Notes: generated from the letters alone by a model not told the origin. DNA of 64,000 bases from Rhizophagus irregularis (GCF_026210795.1 NC_089433.1:124001-188000); one strand, 5' to 3'. Positions 30,443-44,456 are shown, counted from the first letter of the stretch. Numbers and translations: made by a program.

Positions 30443-33400
30443 ATTATCAATCTTTTTTTTTTATATTGTTTTTTGCATAATTTTTTTTTTTTTTAAAAAA
30501 AAATTTCTTCATCTCCAGAAAAACATTATAAGCAAGTTGTATATTAGATATTTGAATTCTATTTTTACCAATTTTTTTGTAGTATATTTTCTTTTTAAAT
30601 ACTTATTAAATATATTGTATTTATTTTCTAGATATTTTAATAAAAATTTACTGCTTTCTGTAAGAAGAAATATTTTAAAAAATAAATAAAGATAAAGCTA
30701 ATTAATTATAAAAAAAAAATTAAAAACAAAAAATTTATTTATTATTATACTGTATAATTTTTATTATTTAGCAATTATAATATTTATTATTTTGAAAAAA
30801 ATATATTAGTATATTAAAATATAAATTATAATGCAGCAATTCTTACTAGCATTATGCAATTTTCAAATATCTAATTCTTTAAAGGTTATACTATATTAAA
30901 ATTTCCTTTATATTATGTATAGTGCTGATCTGAATTAAAATCAGTGTAACCCATAATGTAACCGTTGTAAGTCTACAATCAGTATTTGTTATATCATAAA
31001 AACTATATATAATGGTAAAATTATTAATTGTGAAATGGGATATGGAAAATTTATTGATATAGACATATAATATTGGTACATAGAATATATAATATTAATA
31101 TATTTTATATATAGTTCAATTTTTTGCAATAAAGTTAATTTATATTTAAAATTGTGGTTATATTAATATGATATGAAAATACAATATTATAATATGTGTA
31201 ACATTATGAACATTTCAAAAATAATACAAATACATTTAACATTATATAAATGACGTGAAATGTTTATATCGTACAGGTAGTACAACTACAATAATAATAT
31301 TTAATATTTTTGAAATTCGGTCAAGTAACTGACACTAATAATGTTGATAGTTCGGAAGTATTCTCAATAATTATATGTGGAATGGACCAAAATTAATACT
31401 GGGAAATTTTCGAAAATCAAAAAAAATCAGATACTAACGCGTTTTAAAAGTATCACAAAATGGTTTACCTAAATTGATTGTTTCATAATAAAATAAATGA
31501 TCATGATTTTAATGATTTTGGTGATTCCACATTAAACTTTCCAATTTTGTAACGCGATTTACAATTTTTTTTTTTCAAACGACATAATTCCGAAAGTTCT
31601 CCGAAATCACCAACTAAATGAATGTAAATAATTATTACATTAAGCTTTAATAAATGAAGCAATTTTAAAAATTTTTTTATATCACTAAAACAGGGTTTCT
31701 TTTAAGAAATTTCTCAAATAAAAAAAAAAGGGGAACTAAACTTTATTTGATTAGACAGGATCAAAATGCCAAGAAATTTTTTTAATAGATCCTCCATCAG
31801 TGTTTATGATCATATTATTCTAAATTTGACAAGCTGTATACGCGTGAAAAAAATACAGTATAAAAAAAATATATATAATATATTAGATATATTATAATTG
31901 TATTCATTTATTCATTCATTCATTATAAATTAAAATTCGGAATCAAAATAACCGAATATATGAATATTTATTTAGAAGATAACTTTATATGCATAATTCA
32001 TATAAACATTTTTAAAATGGTGAAATATTTTATGTAATTTCTGGAGATTAAACTCCGTTATTCTAGAATGTGATAATAACTTTATTATTAAATGTTTGAA
32101 AAAAAAAAAATTTTTTTTTTTATTATAAACCAAAGATTTATAAAGAATAAAGATTATATAGAAGGATGATAGAGGCGCAGAAATCATAGAGAATAATATA
32201 AATAAGGAATTGTGGCGTTGATATTTTTTTGTCGTTCATGTGACGCAACTTAAGGATGAGACGCGCTACACTTGTTTTATATAATATTGATAATATACAT
32301 AATATAACGTTTTCGCGATTTGATAAAGAATAACAATTCTAATTTCCTTTTTGAATAAATTTATGAATACAATTTCATTAATGAATACTTTCAAAAAAGA
32401 TTAGTCTCAAACTTTAACTTTGTAAAAGAACAATATCAAAGAAATTTTCGTAGATAAATATTTATTTTAACATAACATAAAGTAAAAAAGTTAATATCAT
32501 GTAAAAAAAAAAAATTTTTTTTTTTATCTTTTTCTTTTAGAAGAATGATCCAATTTCTATATCGAAAAGTCAAGCATATATGTGATATTTACAAAAAGTA
32601 AAGCATAACTAACTGTTTTTTCTACGTAGAATAGAACAAAAATAATTTAATAACTGCATCAATGGAAAAAATCTTCCCGGGTTACGGCTTTATTTTAAGC
32701 ATTTAATATTCATGGAACATATTCATCGAATTAACTGAAATTCTAAAAATAATGGATTGTCAATTAATGACGATCAATGATCAGATGACTATTTTTATCC
32801 GTTGTCATGCATAACAAATTTTTCGAAAGAACATCACAAATTTTTTTTTTTAAAAAAATTGTTTCTATAAAGAAGCATTTTTGTTTTTGTCACATTTGAA
32901 TATTTTTCCCATGAAAGACTTTTTCTTCTTTTTTTTTCTATTCATTTGGAAAATCTTAAAATTCTAATCAAAGGGATTGTTTTTTTCTTTAAAGGTCATA
33001 AGACTAAATAAGGTATTGATTTATTCGGTTTCTTTTACCAGAAAATTATCGCACATGCTATTAATATGTTATAGATTATTGATATTCAAAACAAATATAA
33101 TTTAATTGTTTTTTCATTATTTAAAAAGTTTCAATCTTTAATATTATTTCCTTTCTCGTAATTTCAAAATATAAACACTTTCTAAATTAATTATTTCAGT
33201 TTCTGTATAGAATGGTTTCACAATAAAAAAATATGTATGACAACTTCTAAATGAAAGGGGTAATATATTACCAAATGGGGAAGTTACTGTGGAAGTTACT
33301 TAAAGTAATGATGTCTGTCACGTGATTATTATTTCTTTGTTCCATACTTTCCATTCTTAATGATAAATGAGTTAATGATGATATATGCTTACTGCAATAT

Positions 33401-33620
33401 GTTATTTTAAGTATAATTAATGGTCATTCTATGTACAACTTTGTATGATTTTTGGGCTGTATGATAGATTACGTATATTTTTTTTGAACAAAACCTCAGA
33501 TCAATATTTAATTACGAATTGAATTTGCCAAGAATCGGTATGATTCATCAATAGAATATGTTAAGTGACTTTCGGAAATCAAATTACGATTATCAAGCAT
33601 GCCACTTACAGCCGTCTTAG
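30443..33620. other. Gene-free A+T-rich stretch
   Basis: Long A/T runs, an ATTC microsatellite near 31901-31925, and poly-A/poly-T hairpins (32100, 32505). No ORF shows domain-like composition and no RNA gene was recognised. Confidence 0.5.
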
Positions 33621-33624
33621 AGAC

Positions 33625-33690
33625 GGTACTCCCTCTGTCCCCTTTACAAAAGGTCTTCAAGCACCGGACGGGTAATAAAGGATGGGGGAA
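33625..33690. other. Stowaway-like terminal word TACTCCCTCTGTCCC
   Basis: TACTCCCTCTGTCCC resembles the terminal repeat of Stowaway-type Tc1/mariner MITEs, including the TA. No matching opposite end was found, so it may be a solo end or chance. Confidence 0.25.
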
Positions 33691-33697
33691 TGATATA

Positions 33698-34671
33698 CAC
33701 TACCCGGAAAAAAGTAAGTAAGCAACCGTAAATTACAATAATCGTTACGAAAATATCCTTCTATATGTCTTTTGTGTAATAAGTAAAGTTAATCATCTAG
33801 TTGAATTGTATTTGTTCTAAAAATTACATGAATTTTTGGTTGAAAATATTTTATGATTTATCAAATAAATCAGATTTTAAATGGAATTATTTGAGTATAA
33901 CGTAACATTAAAAAAATTTTGTTTTACCTTTTAACTTTTAGCATATTATTACGAAATATCATCAAAATCAATGAAATGATCGACAAGTTATAATCATTTG
34001 ACCGATCATTTATCGATCATTAAATTCGGCCCAATTTTTTTTATGAAAACTTATTTTGATTATTATTTCTAACTTTTTTTTATTGAAACCAGAACTCAAG
34101 CTCATAATTTGGGCGCTTTGCAGTAGAAAGGGACGAAACTACTAAAAAAAAAAATAAAAAATGAGTTAATATAAAATCTGAACAAATTATAGCATTTAGA
34201 ATATTTTTGGCATATAAAAGAAAATTTGAATTTTTTCAGTAGTTTCGTCCTTTTTTACTGCAAAGCGCCCATTTGTTCTTTAGTTAATATCTTGTAAAAA
34301 ACTAATAGGTGCAAGTCATCCTTGTTAAATGTGTGTAACTTACAGACTATTTCGCTGATTTTGAAGATACTTTGCAATAATATGCTAAAATTTCGATAAA
34401 TAGTTTATTTAAAAATGAATCGTAATAAAGCAAAATTTTTTAATGTTATATTATACCTAACTATTTGCCGTTAAAAATCTGATTTATTTAATAAATTATA
34501 AAATATTACAATCAATTTTCTTCAGAAGCTCATGTAATTTTTAGAGTAGGTGCAATTCATCAACTTTACTTATTACACAAAGGACAGGTTAATTATTAAA
34601 AAAAAAAATTTATATAAAAAGGATATTTTCATAACGATTATTGAAATTTACTGACTTTTTTCCGGGTAGTA
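33698..34671. mobile_element. Tc1/mariner-like long palindrome with TA duplication
   Basis: The ends (C/T)ACTACCCGGAAAAAAGT are inverted and flanked by TA (33696-33697 and 34672-34673). The two arms match for more than 300 nt, for instance 'tttgtgtaataagtaaagtt' in both. The centre carries a second MITE (34111-34270). No transposase ORF. The TA and end sequence suggest the Tc1/mariner group. Confidence 0.85.
34111..34270. mobile_element. Nested 160-bp MITE (GGGCGCTTTGCAGTA ends)
   Basis: The ends GGGCGCTTTGCAGTAGAAAG and, from the right, GGGCGCTTTGCAGTAAAAAA both continue to GGACGAAACTACT. ATTT flanks both sides (34107-34110 and 34271-34274), a possible short target duplication. It lies in the centre of the larger palindrome. 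Confidence 0.75.
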
Positions 34672-34679
34672 TATATATA

Positions 34680-36900
34680 TATTGTATATATATACGCAAC
34701 ATCAAATACACAATAAATAAATTTTTTTTTTATGGCCAAGATTAAATACTTTTTATTATTATTGTCGAAACTTGAATATTTTTTTTTATTGGAAAAATTA
34801 TTCTGTTACATGAAAATATGTGAATTTTGAAAGAAAATAATGGAAATAATTCAGAGATATTAAAGTGATATTAAGGTGGGAATTACATTAATCTTAATAA
34901 GAAACTTGATAGAATTTAATATAACAATCACAAGAAAAAATTTGACCTGTTGAATGTTGATGACATTTGCTGACATACTGTAGTATTGATTAGTTGGTTC
35001 ACGTCCAGGTCACAAAACTGGTTGCGTAACTTATATATTTGTAAAAAAAAAAGATTCTTTTCTATCTTGTCTATTTGTAATAAGTAAATTTCAATAAATT
35101 GAAAATTTTAGGCGTAAATTGAAAATGGGTCTTCCCATAACAATGGAATTGATATACGATGCCTGTTGAAATTGTTGGTACCACAAATTACTCTTTGTCT
35201 TCGAAATAAATCTAAATTCAAAGTCTATCGGATCGACGACCTCAAGTAAATTATAAATCCCACACTTTGATGGATTCTAACTTACATTGTGATCAAATTA
35301 TTACTAAAGAACTGTTAAATATACAGCACGTAAAATTGGAGAAACCTTTTATGGTGTCGAAGGGTCGAAAGAAATAGTACTCGAGAGCACCTGATATTGA
35401 TGAGTTATAAAAAATTTAGCAAACGTGATAACGTGATATAACGTAATTTTTTTTTCGTCTTTCTGCCATCTTTGTCAACAGTACCGAATACTCACACGTT
35501 GTTACCGATAAAGTCGTAATAAATTTAGTTAATGCGAGTGTACGCGATTTTTCTTTACACAATAATACAATAATATCGAATATTCCAAACCTATATTGAT
35601 TTTTTTCATTGTCATGGTAACCAAGAAAAGGTAATTTTCTGTTATATTTTTTATTTGTTTCGCTAATATCTCATTATCCTACCTTGCAGAATCTCTGAAG
35701 AAACATATTGAGAAAGTTGTCAAGGCGAACTTAGACGTGAAGTACGTGAAGTACGTGAAGTGAAAAAAGTACGTTCCGGGTCAATCGTAAAACATGTTGA
35801 ATTTCTTGATTTATCTAATATAAATTAAGCAAAATTTTGATAAATTTACTACATTATGGTAAAAAAATGAATTTTCATAAAAATTTATTATATTATGGTT
35901 TTTTTTTCCCGAGAAAAAATGTACTATTTATAAACACTAGTACACAACGTATAATATTCCTCTTTTATTAAAATATGTACTTTTTTTTTATTGTGACCTA
36001 ATCTAAAAAAATGAGTGAAATATCGGGGTCTTGTTCCATTCGTAATGAATGACTGAAGCTTATAGTACAACTTTGTACGTTTACATATTAAAATTTCCAA
36101 AGAACTTAAAAATATTATAATAATTATAGCAAAAAAAAATATCATACCTTATTAAAATCAGTGATTCAGTATTAGCATTTTCCGATTTTTTCGTGCCAAA
36201 AAAAATTTTTTTGACCACACCAAATAAACCAAATTCCAATCGGTTCAATTAAGTCAAAAATAAAAATCAGAGTCACTGACCACAGCCAGACGCCGATCTT
36301 GACATTCACACACCTTTTAAATCTGACTAATGAACAAAGTACCGTTATCATCGTCAAACATTACGTCTTTTCTGTGTCACTAGCTGTACATTCGCGAATG
36401 ATCATCCCATGATTGCTGCCTAAACCTTTTTTGACTAGTTTCGGACCTAAACCCACAACCTTTTAAGTGTCGGTATCCCAAATTATAAATTTTATTTCAA
36501 CATTTACCAATTGACATTATCTTACTAATTGACGTTAACTAATTGACATAATAAGTTTGAACATTTTTTCCCTAATAGTTTGTGTAAATACCGAAATTAT
36601 ATACAATGACCTTTGATCTGCAACAAATTATATTACCTATTGGCTATTGCTCTAACGACCCATAAAGGTCATAATATAAATTGAATTTAGACTTTAGAGT
36701 TTAAGACGAAATGACGAATAACATTTAGGGATTTACCTTACCTTTACATTTTTACAATTTTAACTGGTTTAGCAACATCTTTGGTCTAGCCTTTTAATAT
36801 TTTCTGCCATAATTTCTATAAATGCCTATTTTTGGTTTGTTTACTGGTACACCAACCAAATTATTAAATTTTCCGCTGTGATATTGAATGTATAATGCAA
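34680..36900. other. Mostly A+T-rich; unrecognised fragment at 35120-35420
   Basis: Between about 35120 and 35420 the composition is balanced, and a short plus-strand ORF from 35270 reads MDSNLHCDQIITKELLNIQH. I recognise no family; it may be a gene relic. A 9-bp ACGTGAAGT repeat (about four copies) sits at 35731-35761. The rest shows no feature. Confidence 0.35.
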
Positions 36901-36924
36901 GTCTCTGTAGAATTATAGTATTTA

Positions 36925-37020
36925 TAGTATTTCCACTATTTGGTTTCATTTCCACTATTGGTATCATTTCCACTATTGATATTATTTCCACTATTGGAAT
37001 CATTTCCACTATTGGTATCT
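36925..37020. repeat. 18-bp minisatellite (TTTCCACTATTGGTATCA)
   Basis: About five imperfect copies. The minus-strand ORF across it (VEMIPIVEMIP) is a by-product. Confidence 0.75.
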
Positions 37021-37174
37021 AATCATTTGATATCATAAATGTTCACGATTGAATTGTTGATCTTTTGGTTAACATAACATTGTGATTTACATTCTTATGA
37101 TCAATAAAAAATGATAATCTTAAAAAATCCTGCAAAGAGATTGACAAATTTTAAGAATAAATTATATTAATTAA

Positions 37175-37388
37175 TAGTAATAAATAATAATAATAATAAT
37201 AATAGTAATAGTAGTAATAATAGTAGTAGTAATAATAGTAGTAGTAATAATAGTAGTAGTAATAATAGTAGTAGTAATAGTAGTAGTAGTAATAATAGTA
37301 GTAATAATAGTAGTAGTAATAATAATAATAATAATAGTAGTAGTAGTAGTAGTAGTAACTATTATTATTATTATTATTATTATTATTA
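37175..37388. repeat. Trinucleotide microsatellite (TAA/TAG)n then (ATT)n
   Basis: About 190 bp of TAATAGTAG triplets switch to (ATT)n at 37358, so the end can pair with the start. The minus-strand Ile/Thr ORF here is not a gene. Confidence 0.9.
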
Positions 37389-40300
37389 AAATTGAAAAAA
37401 TGACAAACCCACCACTAACATACCTCTTGAAACATTGGTCCTCATTATTAACTAGTCGGGATTTCGTGATTTCAAATACCATCCACTTCTCAACCCTTGA
37501 TAAACTAATACGCACAATGTTACAATGTCTCTTCCTCTTCACTCAAGTTATTTGTTGGCATTCCGTCATGGCGAATAATTTTGGTTAACTTACTTGGCCG
37601 CTTTTGGCTTGGTCGTTCAAATCTTGGCCAAACCAATTTTGTTTATTTGTTATTATTAGCTTCTCAGCATTGACACTTGAATGATTAGTCGCTTTATCTT
37701 GGCAACTTGGTTTTGAATAAAAGTTTCGTCAAGCGGCGTAAAGAAACTAAGAACTTAATTTTCTTTATATTAAATTAGTTTGATAAAATTTTTTTTTAAA
37801 AAAAAAAAGTAAGAAAGAAAATGAGAATAAAAGAATAAAAATAATACATTTGTCATAGTACAAAATATTGGTTTTGGAAAATTATTCGGTAAAATAAAAT
37901 TGGACGTACTATTTTAGGAAAATAAAGAACACAATATCACGTGATTAGCGGGAAAAATCTTTTAAAAATCTTTATAAAAAATTTTTTATAATAACAATAG
38001 AAAAAAAAAAGAAAAATTCAAAATAAAAAAAAAATTTAAATTAAAAAAGTGTTAAAATAAAAAAAAAATTTTTTTTTTTTTTTTATATGTTGTTTCGAGA
38101 TTGCATTCTTTTCTCAGGAGAAGATATTATAATGAATTAAAATGGGAGTAATGTTTAACGCGTTTCATCCCATTTAGTTTATCTAATAATGTGAATCATT
38201 CAAAAACGTTCAACACCTTCACACGAGAAAGAAACTTTAAAAACTTGTTATTGACTGTAAAAGAACAAAGGATACTAAATTCAATCAACTGAATAAATTT
38301 GATTGGTGCATGAATTACATAAAAATATGATCGCGTATGTGAATATCGCATATAAATAATACAAAAAAAGACATTTCACGCCAAATGTACAAAGTTTTTC
38401 GGAGATTCCGGAGATTATAAAGTTTTATAAAGTAAAAAAAAAATTTTTTTCAATCAAAGTGATAATTAATGAATCTTGATTTTTAACGCGCTATGGCGCA
38501 TCTCAAATATTTAAGTGAGCAACATTTTTAAATGAACATCTTATTATAGTTAATTTTTTTCCATTTCCTTTAGGTTATTTGTTTCGCGAAACATGGAAAT
38601 GTAGGGTGAATTTGATATTAATTACCTCATTCTCAATTTATGATATAAATAAATGCCGTCAAAATGATTTGATCTTTTTTGTTTTTGAAACGTTTTAATA
38701 TAAATATGTCAAGTAAGAAAAAAAATTATGTACAGGTTATATGTTACGTGATAATCTAAAATATACATCCTTTATTATAAATTTTTTTTTTAATGAAGTG
38801 GGAAAAAAAACCTGAAAGAATAAAAGAATATATATGTACATATACGGTGAAACTTTACTCTAAAGATCACGATGCGGTAAACACCATTACGGAGAATTAA
38901 CGCCGTATATGTACCAATAAGGATTTAACATATCCATAAAATGAACAATATAAAAAAACTTTGATAAGATGAACCATGTACATATATAAATATATAATAT
39001 ATAAATATTATATATATATAATAAAAATATATATTTTATATAATATTTGAATATTTACTTTATTTTCATCGAAAGGAATTGAATTGCTAAAATCATCCGT
39101 TCCGTTACCTTTTTATCTTTTTTTTTTTAAAAAAAAAATTTATCATCATAACCTAAACTTTATCAAGAAAAATATACTACTATAAAAAAATTATATGAAA
39201 TATGTATTACTTTAAATAGATTGTGGCACAGCAATATTCGGTTAAGGCTGAAATGAGTAGCGCTAAGAATATCAATTATTAGGATGAATTTGGTTAGCGT
39301 TGTACGAGCGCAGTTGATTTGTATCATATTAGTTATACCTTTTAACAATGAAAAAATACTTAATTAATTCTTTTTTAAAAATAAAAGGGTAACAATATGA
39401 ATCACGTGATATAGTTCGCTTCTCATAATTTTTTCATATGTACAATGAAAACATTTCCTAATTGGGACCCGAAGAAATCATGTGAAATGGTTATTCGTTC
39501 ATGCTTAATTGGCGTGTTTCACATGCGCAGCTTACGCAGCTTTTTTTTTTTAAAAAAAAATACTTACAATGAAAAATTCCTAAATTATTTGAGATAAAAA
39601 ATAATCAAACTATTTTAAAAAAAAAAGCCACGTAAAAAAATTAATAAAAACAAAGTATCGTATACGGTTTACAACATTTATTTTTATTTTTTAAGTTAAT
39701 TTCCGGGATCGACCGGGAATTCCGATCGGAATGCAAAAAATGCAAGCAATTTAATTATTTTTTTCAACGATCATCTAATGTCATACAAAAAAAAAAAAAA
39801 GATTTCCGCGTTTTCCGTACACATGCTTTCAAAATGTTTCAGATTAAAATTTCCAAGAATTTTCTCATAAAAAAATCCTCATAGACAATTTTAAATGTGA
39901 AACATTATTGAAGGAGTCCAGAAAAAACGTGAAAATTCCATTAATGAATTCTCAAATTTCTATCATAAAAAATTCTTTGATAAACCTCCATTGTATTATT
40001 TCCACTTTTTATCATTAAAAAGTTTCAAGAATTTGATTATATCATAATTACAATTTTTTTATATAATCATAATTATTCATAATTATGAAGATTACATAAT
40101 TACAGGAGATAATTACAGGAGAAAAAAAAAAAAAAAATTTCCCTAAATCAAAAGTAATTTAGGTTAGAACATTGTATTGAAAAAACTTTGTTATGTTTAC
40201 ATGTAAAAAAAACAATTAATTTATTTATTATTTTTTTTTTTTTTTTTTCTGCCAAGAAATGCATAAAAATACCGCTTAAACCAAGTTTTTTTTCTAAAAA

Positions 40301-43300
40301 GAAACGCACGAGAAAATCCACGTGAAAAAAAAAAATTAAAAAAATCGTGATAATCAGGAAATATGATGTGCTTATTATCTAATTCACTACAAAACAAATT
40401 TTTTTCATTTTTTTTTCTATATTTAATTTATTTTACCTGGTAAAAAAAAAAAACCAGGTGTAATAAAATTTGTTGTACTATGGAAATTTCTATCTAATTG
40501 TTCTATGGGATGTTGATCAATTTTATTACCGTTTTTGGAAATTTATTTTACAAAAAAAAAGATAACCGTGAGGATTGACGTGAGGATTGCCAGTGAAAGA
40601 TTACCGTTACTTTTTATCTTATTTTTCATAACATCACATTTTAGTAAGAAAGAAATTCTATCATCCATTAAATTAACAAGTTAACGATTGTTATAATAAT
40701 CAAAGCCCCAAGACGGAATTAATACTCCAAAGAACCAATAAAATAGAATTAAAAAAATTTTAAAAAAAAAACCAATTTGAATTCAATTTTTAACGATCAT
40801 TTCCTGTTTGTAAAACAATGGAAAAAATCAAAAAACTTAAATTGCTGCATTTCCGAAAAAGAGAAAATATCAATATCCTATTCCGGTTTAGTTTTCTAGA
40901 AATAGAAAACAACCAATTTTTGATTAATTTGCTGCGCACAATGACATATTGGGCTGGGTAATTTAATTCCGGGAAAGATCTACAAACAAAAAAAAAACCT
41001 TAACACGAGAATGAAAAAACATGACAACATTTAAGATCACGTGAAGCTTTCTTAGCGTTCTTAGCGGGCGTCGGTATTTTTTCTCCTTTTTTCATTGAAA
41101 AAATTAAAAATTTTAATCAGATGATTATCTCTTATTGTTATCTTTATATTGTTTTATAATATTTATTTATTATTTTTTTTTTTTAACAAAGAAAAGAGAA
41201 TTTGCTAAAATCATTGATCAAATAATTTTCAATTCATTAAAATAAATCAGATTTTTTTTTTAGTAGTAGATTCCGGAACATGTATTCCGTAGTTTCCCGC
41301 ATGAAGGTCAGAGGGATTTTTTTTTTTTTTTTAAGAAAAAAGGATCTATTTTTAAAATTAAAGAGTAAAAAATAAATTTCAGACCAATTCATTTTTGGAA
41401 ATTAAGTTTATAAATCTTAATTCTTGATCCGAAAATATCAACAAATCATTTTAATAAATTCGGAAAATTTTATAAACTCATTGTCTGCCCAAAAAAAGGT
41501 TGTCGATCATAACAAAAAAAATGGTTGATCTTCAGAATTTTTTTCATTTTTGTAAATGAATTTCCAATTTAAAGTAATAAACGCAGTAAAAAAATATAGT
41601 AAGTAACAAAAAAAATTATTTCAAACCTGTCAATTTCTTTTTTTTTTTTTCAAAAATAAAATTTTTTTTTTTTTTTTTTTAGAAATGGTTTAAGTTAAAT
41701 GATGTCATCATTTTTTAATAAAATTAGAAAAAATTTTTTTTTGGGCGGAAACAAATTATAATTGGAAAACTAATACCAAAACATTTTTTTGTATATAAAA
41801 ATCAATACTTAATAAATTGAGACTAACTTCAATATTTATTGTTATCAAATTTTAGCCAAATGGCTAAAAATAAAAAAGAATAATTGAAGGAATTTTTTTT
41901 TTTTTTCGCTAAAAATTTCATAAAATTTGTTATTGTTTTTTTATTGTTGTACGAATTAAATTAACCATTAAAAAATTAGTCAAAAAGAGTAAAATTATGT
42001 GACAAACAATTTTCTCAATTAAAATTTATCAAACCTACTCCGGTTATATATAACATAACTATTACAATACAACATAACGATAATAATACAACTTTTATAT
42101 AACATAACTATTATAATACAACTATACAACTATACACAACTATACACAACTAACTATACACAACTTATACACAACTTATACACAATTATATAACGCAGCT
42201 ACAGTATATACACAACGGTTTTTTTTTTAAATAAAAATAAAAATAAAGCCACAAACGATCGGATAAAAAGGGTTTTCAAAGAAAAAAATGAATCATTTAT
42301 AATCATTTAATATAAGGAAATAAGGAAAAATATAAGGTAATGCGTTATTATTGATTAGATGTTTTATTATTATTATTATTTTTTTTTTTTAAAAAAAAAA
42401 AATTTAAAATTAAATACACAACATATTAAAATTATAATTTATTGGTAAAAATAAAATAATTTTCATTTCCAAAATAAGATTCTTTAAAAAAATATTCCTC
42501 GAATAAAACAAATTTATTATATTTATTATGTATGTTTATAGTAATTATAGCAACAAATTAAAATCAATTTTGATGTTTCAAAATTTGAATATTTTAAAAT
42601 ATTTTTTTGAAATAACCAATATATTGAATATATTAAATATCGAATATATTGAATATTGAATATATTGAATATATTTAGCATTTTGAGTATATTGAGTATT
42701 TTGAGTATATTGAGTATTTTGAGTATATTGAGTATTTTGAGTATTTTGGGTATTTTGAATATCCAGTCAAATCATTTTCCAAAAAGTATTCTTCATTTGC
42801 TTCGAAATCAATAATATAAACCTGTTAAAAAACAGGTTATTATTATTTATTATAACCGTAGATTAAAAAAATTAACACATTTTATGAAACATAGTAAACA
42901 TGAACAACAAAATATTAATTATTAATAAACATGAATAACGAACCATTTTTTTAAATTATTATTAAATATGAATAAAGTCTTTATTGGAGAAAAAAAAATT
43001 AATCCCAGATCAATTCAATTTATGTAAATGATAAAAAAAAATATACAATTTATATACGAAAATAAAAATATGAAAAAAAAATGTATGTATAAAAAATGAA
43101 ATAAAAAAAAAGAAGAAAAATAAAGGAAAAAGAAGAAAAATACAGAAGAAAAAAAAAAAAGATTTATTTTATATATTACAGATTTTGCTTTTGCCAAAAA
43201 AGAATACGAAATACGAAAAAGAATTTACAAATAAACTTGAAAATCGTGAAATAATCTTAAAACTTATTACAATATATATATATATATATATATATAATTC

Positions 43301-43421
43301 GAAAGGGAGAAAATGAAAAAATCTATATATTAACAAGAAGAGAAATCATAAAAAAAAAAGAAATTAAAATTCGACGTATTATAAATTTCTATATCGTAAA
43401 TTTTTAACGAAAATCTTATTT
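37389..43421. other. Six-kilobase gene-free stretch downstream of the HMG gene
   Basis: Extremely A+T-rich with frequent complementary A-run/T-run pairs. A 12-base inverted repeat TGTACATATACGG / CCGTATATGTAC spans 38836-38911. TATACACAAC repeats lie at 42110-42180, TATTTTGAGTATATTGAG repeats at 42600-42765, and (TA)13 at 43272-43297. The segment 37400-37620 has balanced composition and short ORFs on both strands but no recognisable family. No RNA gene seen. Confidence 0.5.
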
Positions 43422-44456
43422 CTAAAGTAAATAATGTTGGTTATTATTGATCGCGTTTTGGTTATCCTCGTACGAAATAAATTGTTGTGGATATTCGGGA
43501 TATCCATTATTTAAATTAAAATTGTTATAATTATCAAAATATATCAAAAGATCTAATGGATTATTAAAAGGTGATGGTAATTCATTAGAAGCTTCTGATA
43601 CACATTGTGGAAATAAATCTGGTGATTCGACAAATTCCGGCATTGGTGACGATGAAGATGATGAATATGATGATAATGAAGAAGACCCGGGTGAAAGCAA
43701 TTGAGGTGAAGCTAATTGTGGGGGAGATGGAAGTAATTGTGGTGAAAGTATTTGTGGTGAAAGTATTTGTGGTGTAATTTTTTGTTCTGTACCATTATTA
43801 TTATTATTATTATTATTGTTATTTGAATTTATCAAATTTGTTGAGTTTTCTATTGAATCATTATTATCATCATTATTCGTCGTATCTCCTAGAAAATTGG
43901 TTACACTAAAAGTATTTAACATTGAACTATCAACAACTACACTATTCTCGCTAAAAACGTGCGATTTAAATATTTGTCTTTTCTTTGGCTGAAATCTATA
44001 ACCGGGATATAATTCTTGATGAAGTATTACTGCTTGCAATGCGAGGATATCATAGCGTTCTTTAACTTCCGCGGAGATGTTGGTCCATAATTGTTTGCTT
44101 TGACGACATATGTCTGGCATTGCGTATCTGTAACCTAACTTTCTTAGTTCAAGCATATAACAATTCTTGAACAGAAAGTAGGAGTTCGGCGGTCTCGGAG
44201 GTACCACTTGCTTGCGAGGCTTCCTTCTTGTACTAATCAATTCAGTTACAGTGTATTTTGGATTATAAACACAATCTAAATCTAAATTTTCTGGAATACA
44301 TTTATGATTTTTTGTAGAAGAAACTGTTGAAGAAGTTGAAGAAACCGAAGAAGTTGGTAATGAAGAAGGACGATAGACGGAGTTGAGACCATTTTGTTGT
44401 TTGCTAAGTTCTTCAATGGCAACTTGAAAGGCTTTGGATTTTCCCATTTTTGTCAT
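43422..44456 (-). CDS. MATA-type HMG-box transcription factor
   Basis: An intact single-exon gene of 344 codons. The first true ATG is 44456 (MTKMGKSKAF); the frame is open to 44495 but begins with TTG. One HMG box spans about residues 86-158, with the typical start VPPRPPNSYFLFKN, the core KQLWTNISAEVKERYD and the end YPGYRFQPKKR. This is the MATA_HMG subclass, related to fungal mating-type and SOX-like proteins, which bind and bend DNA in the nucleus. Before the box is a Ser/Thr-rich segment. After it come an Asn run (about 211-221), SPQ repeats (about 228-257), a Ser run and a Tyr/Asn-rich tail, typical of activation regions. Such genes are strongly multiplied in Rhizophagus, so being the mating-type gene itself cannot be assumed. 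A TATA-like run lies near 44780. Confidence 0.9.
   Translation of the reverse strand: MTKMGKSKAFQVAIEELSKQQNGLNSVYRPSSLPTSSVSSTSSTVSSTKNHKCIPENLDLDCVYNPKYTVTELISTRRKPRKQVVPPRPPNSYFLFKNCYMLELRKLGYRYAMPDICRQSKQLWTNISAEVKERYDILALQAVILHQELYPGYRFQPKKRQIFKSHVFSENSVVVDSSMLNTFSVTNFLGDTTNNDDNNDSIENSTNLINSNNNNNNNNNNGTEQKITPQILSPQILSPQLLPSPPQLASPQLLSPGSSSLSSYSSSSSSPMPEFVESPDLFPQCVSEASNELPSPFNNPLDLLIYFDNYNNFNLNNGYPEYPQQFISYEDNQNAINNNQHYLL

Noticed and set aside
33600-33690. Possible tRNA or small RNA in a GC-richer patch
   Set aside because: No A/B box pair or cloverleaf could be drawn.
37171-37542. Minus ORF of 123 codons with long Ile/Thr runs
   Set aside because: Most of it is translation of the TAA/TAG microsatellite; the remainder has no supporting feature.
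43015-43197. Phe-rich minus ORF of 60 codons
   Set aside because: Translation of A-rich low-complexity DNA; no gene structure.
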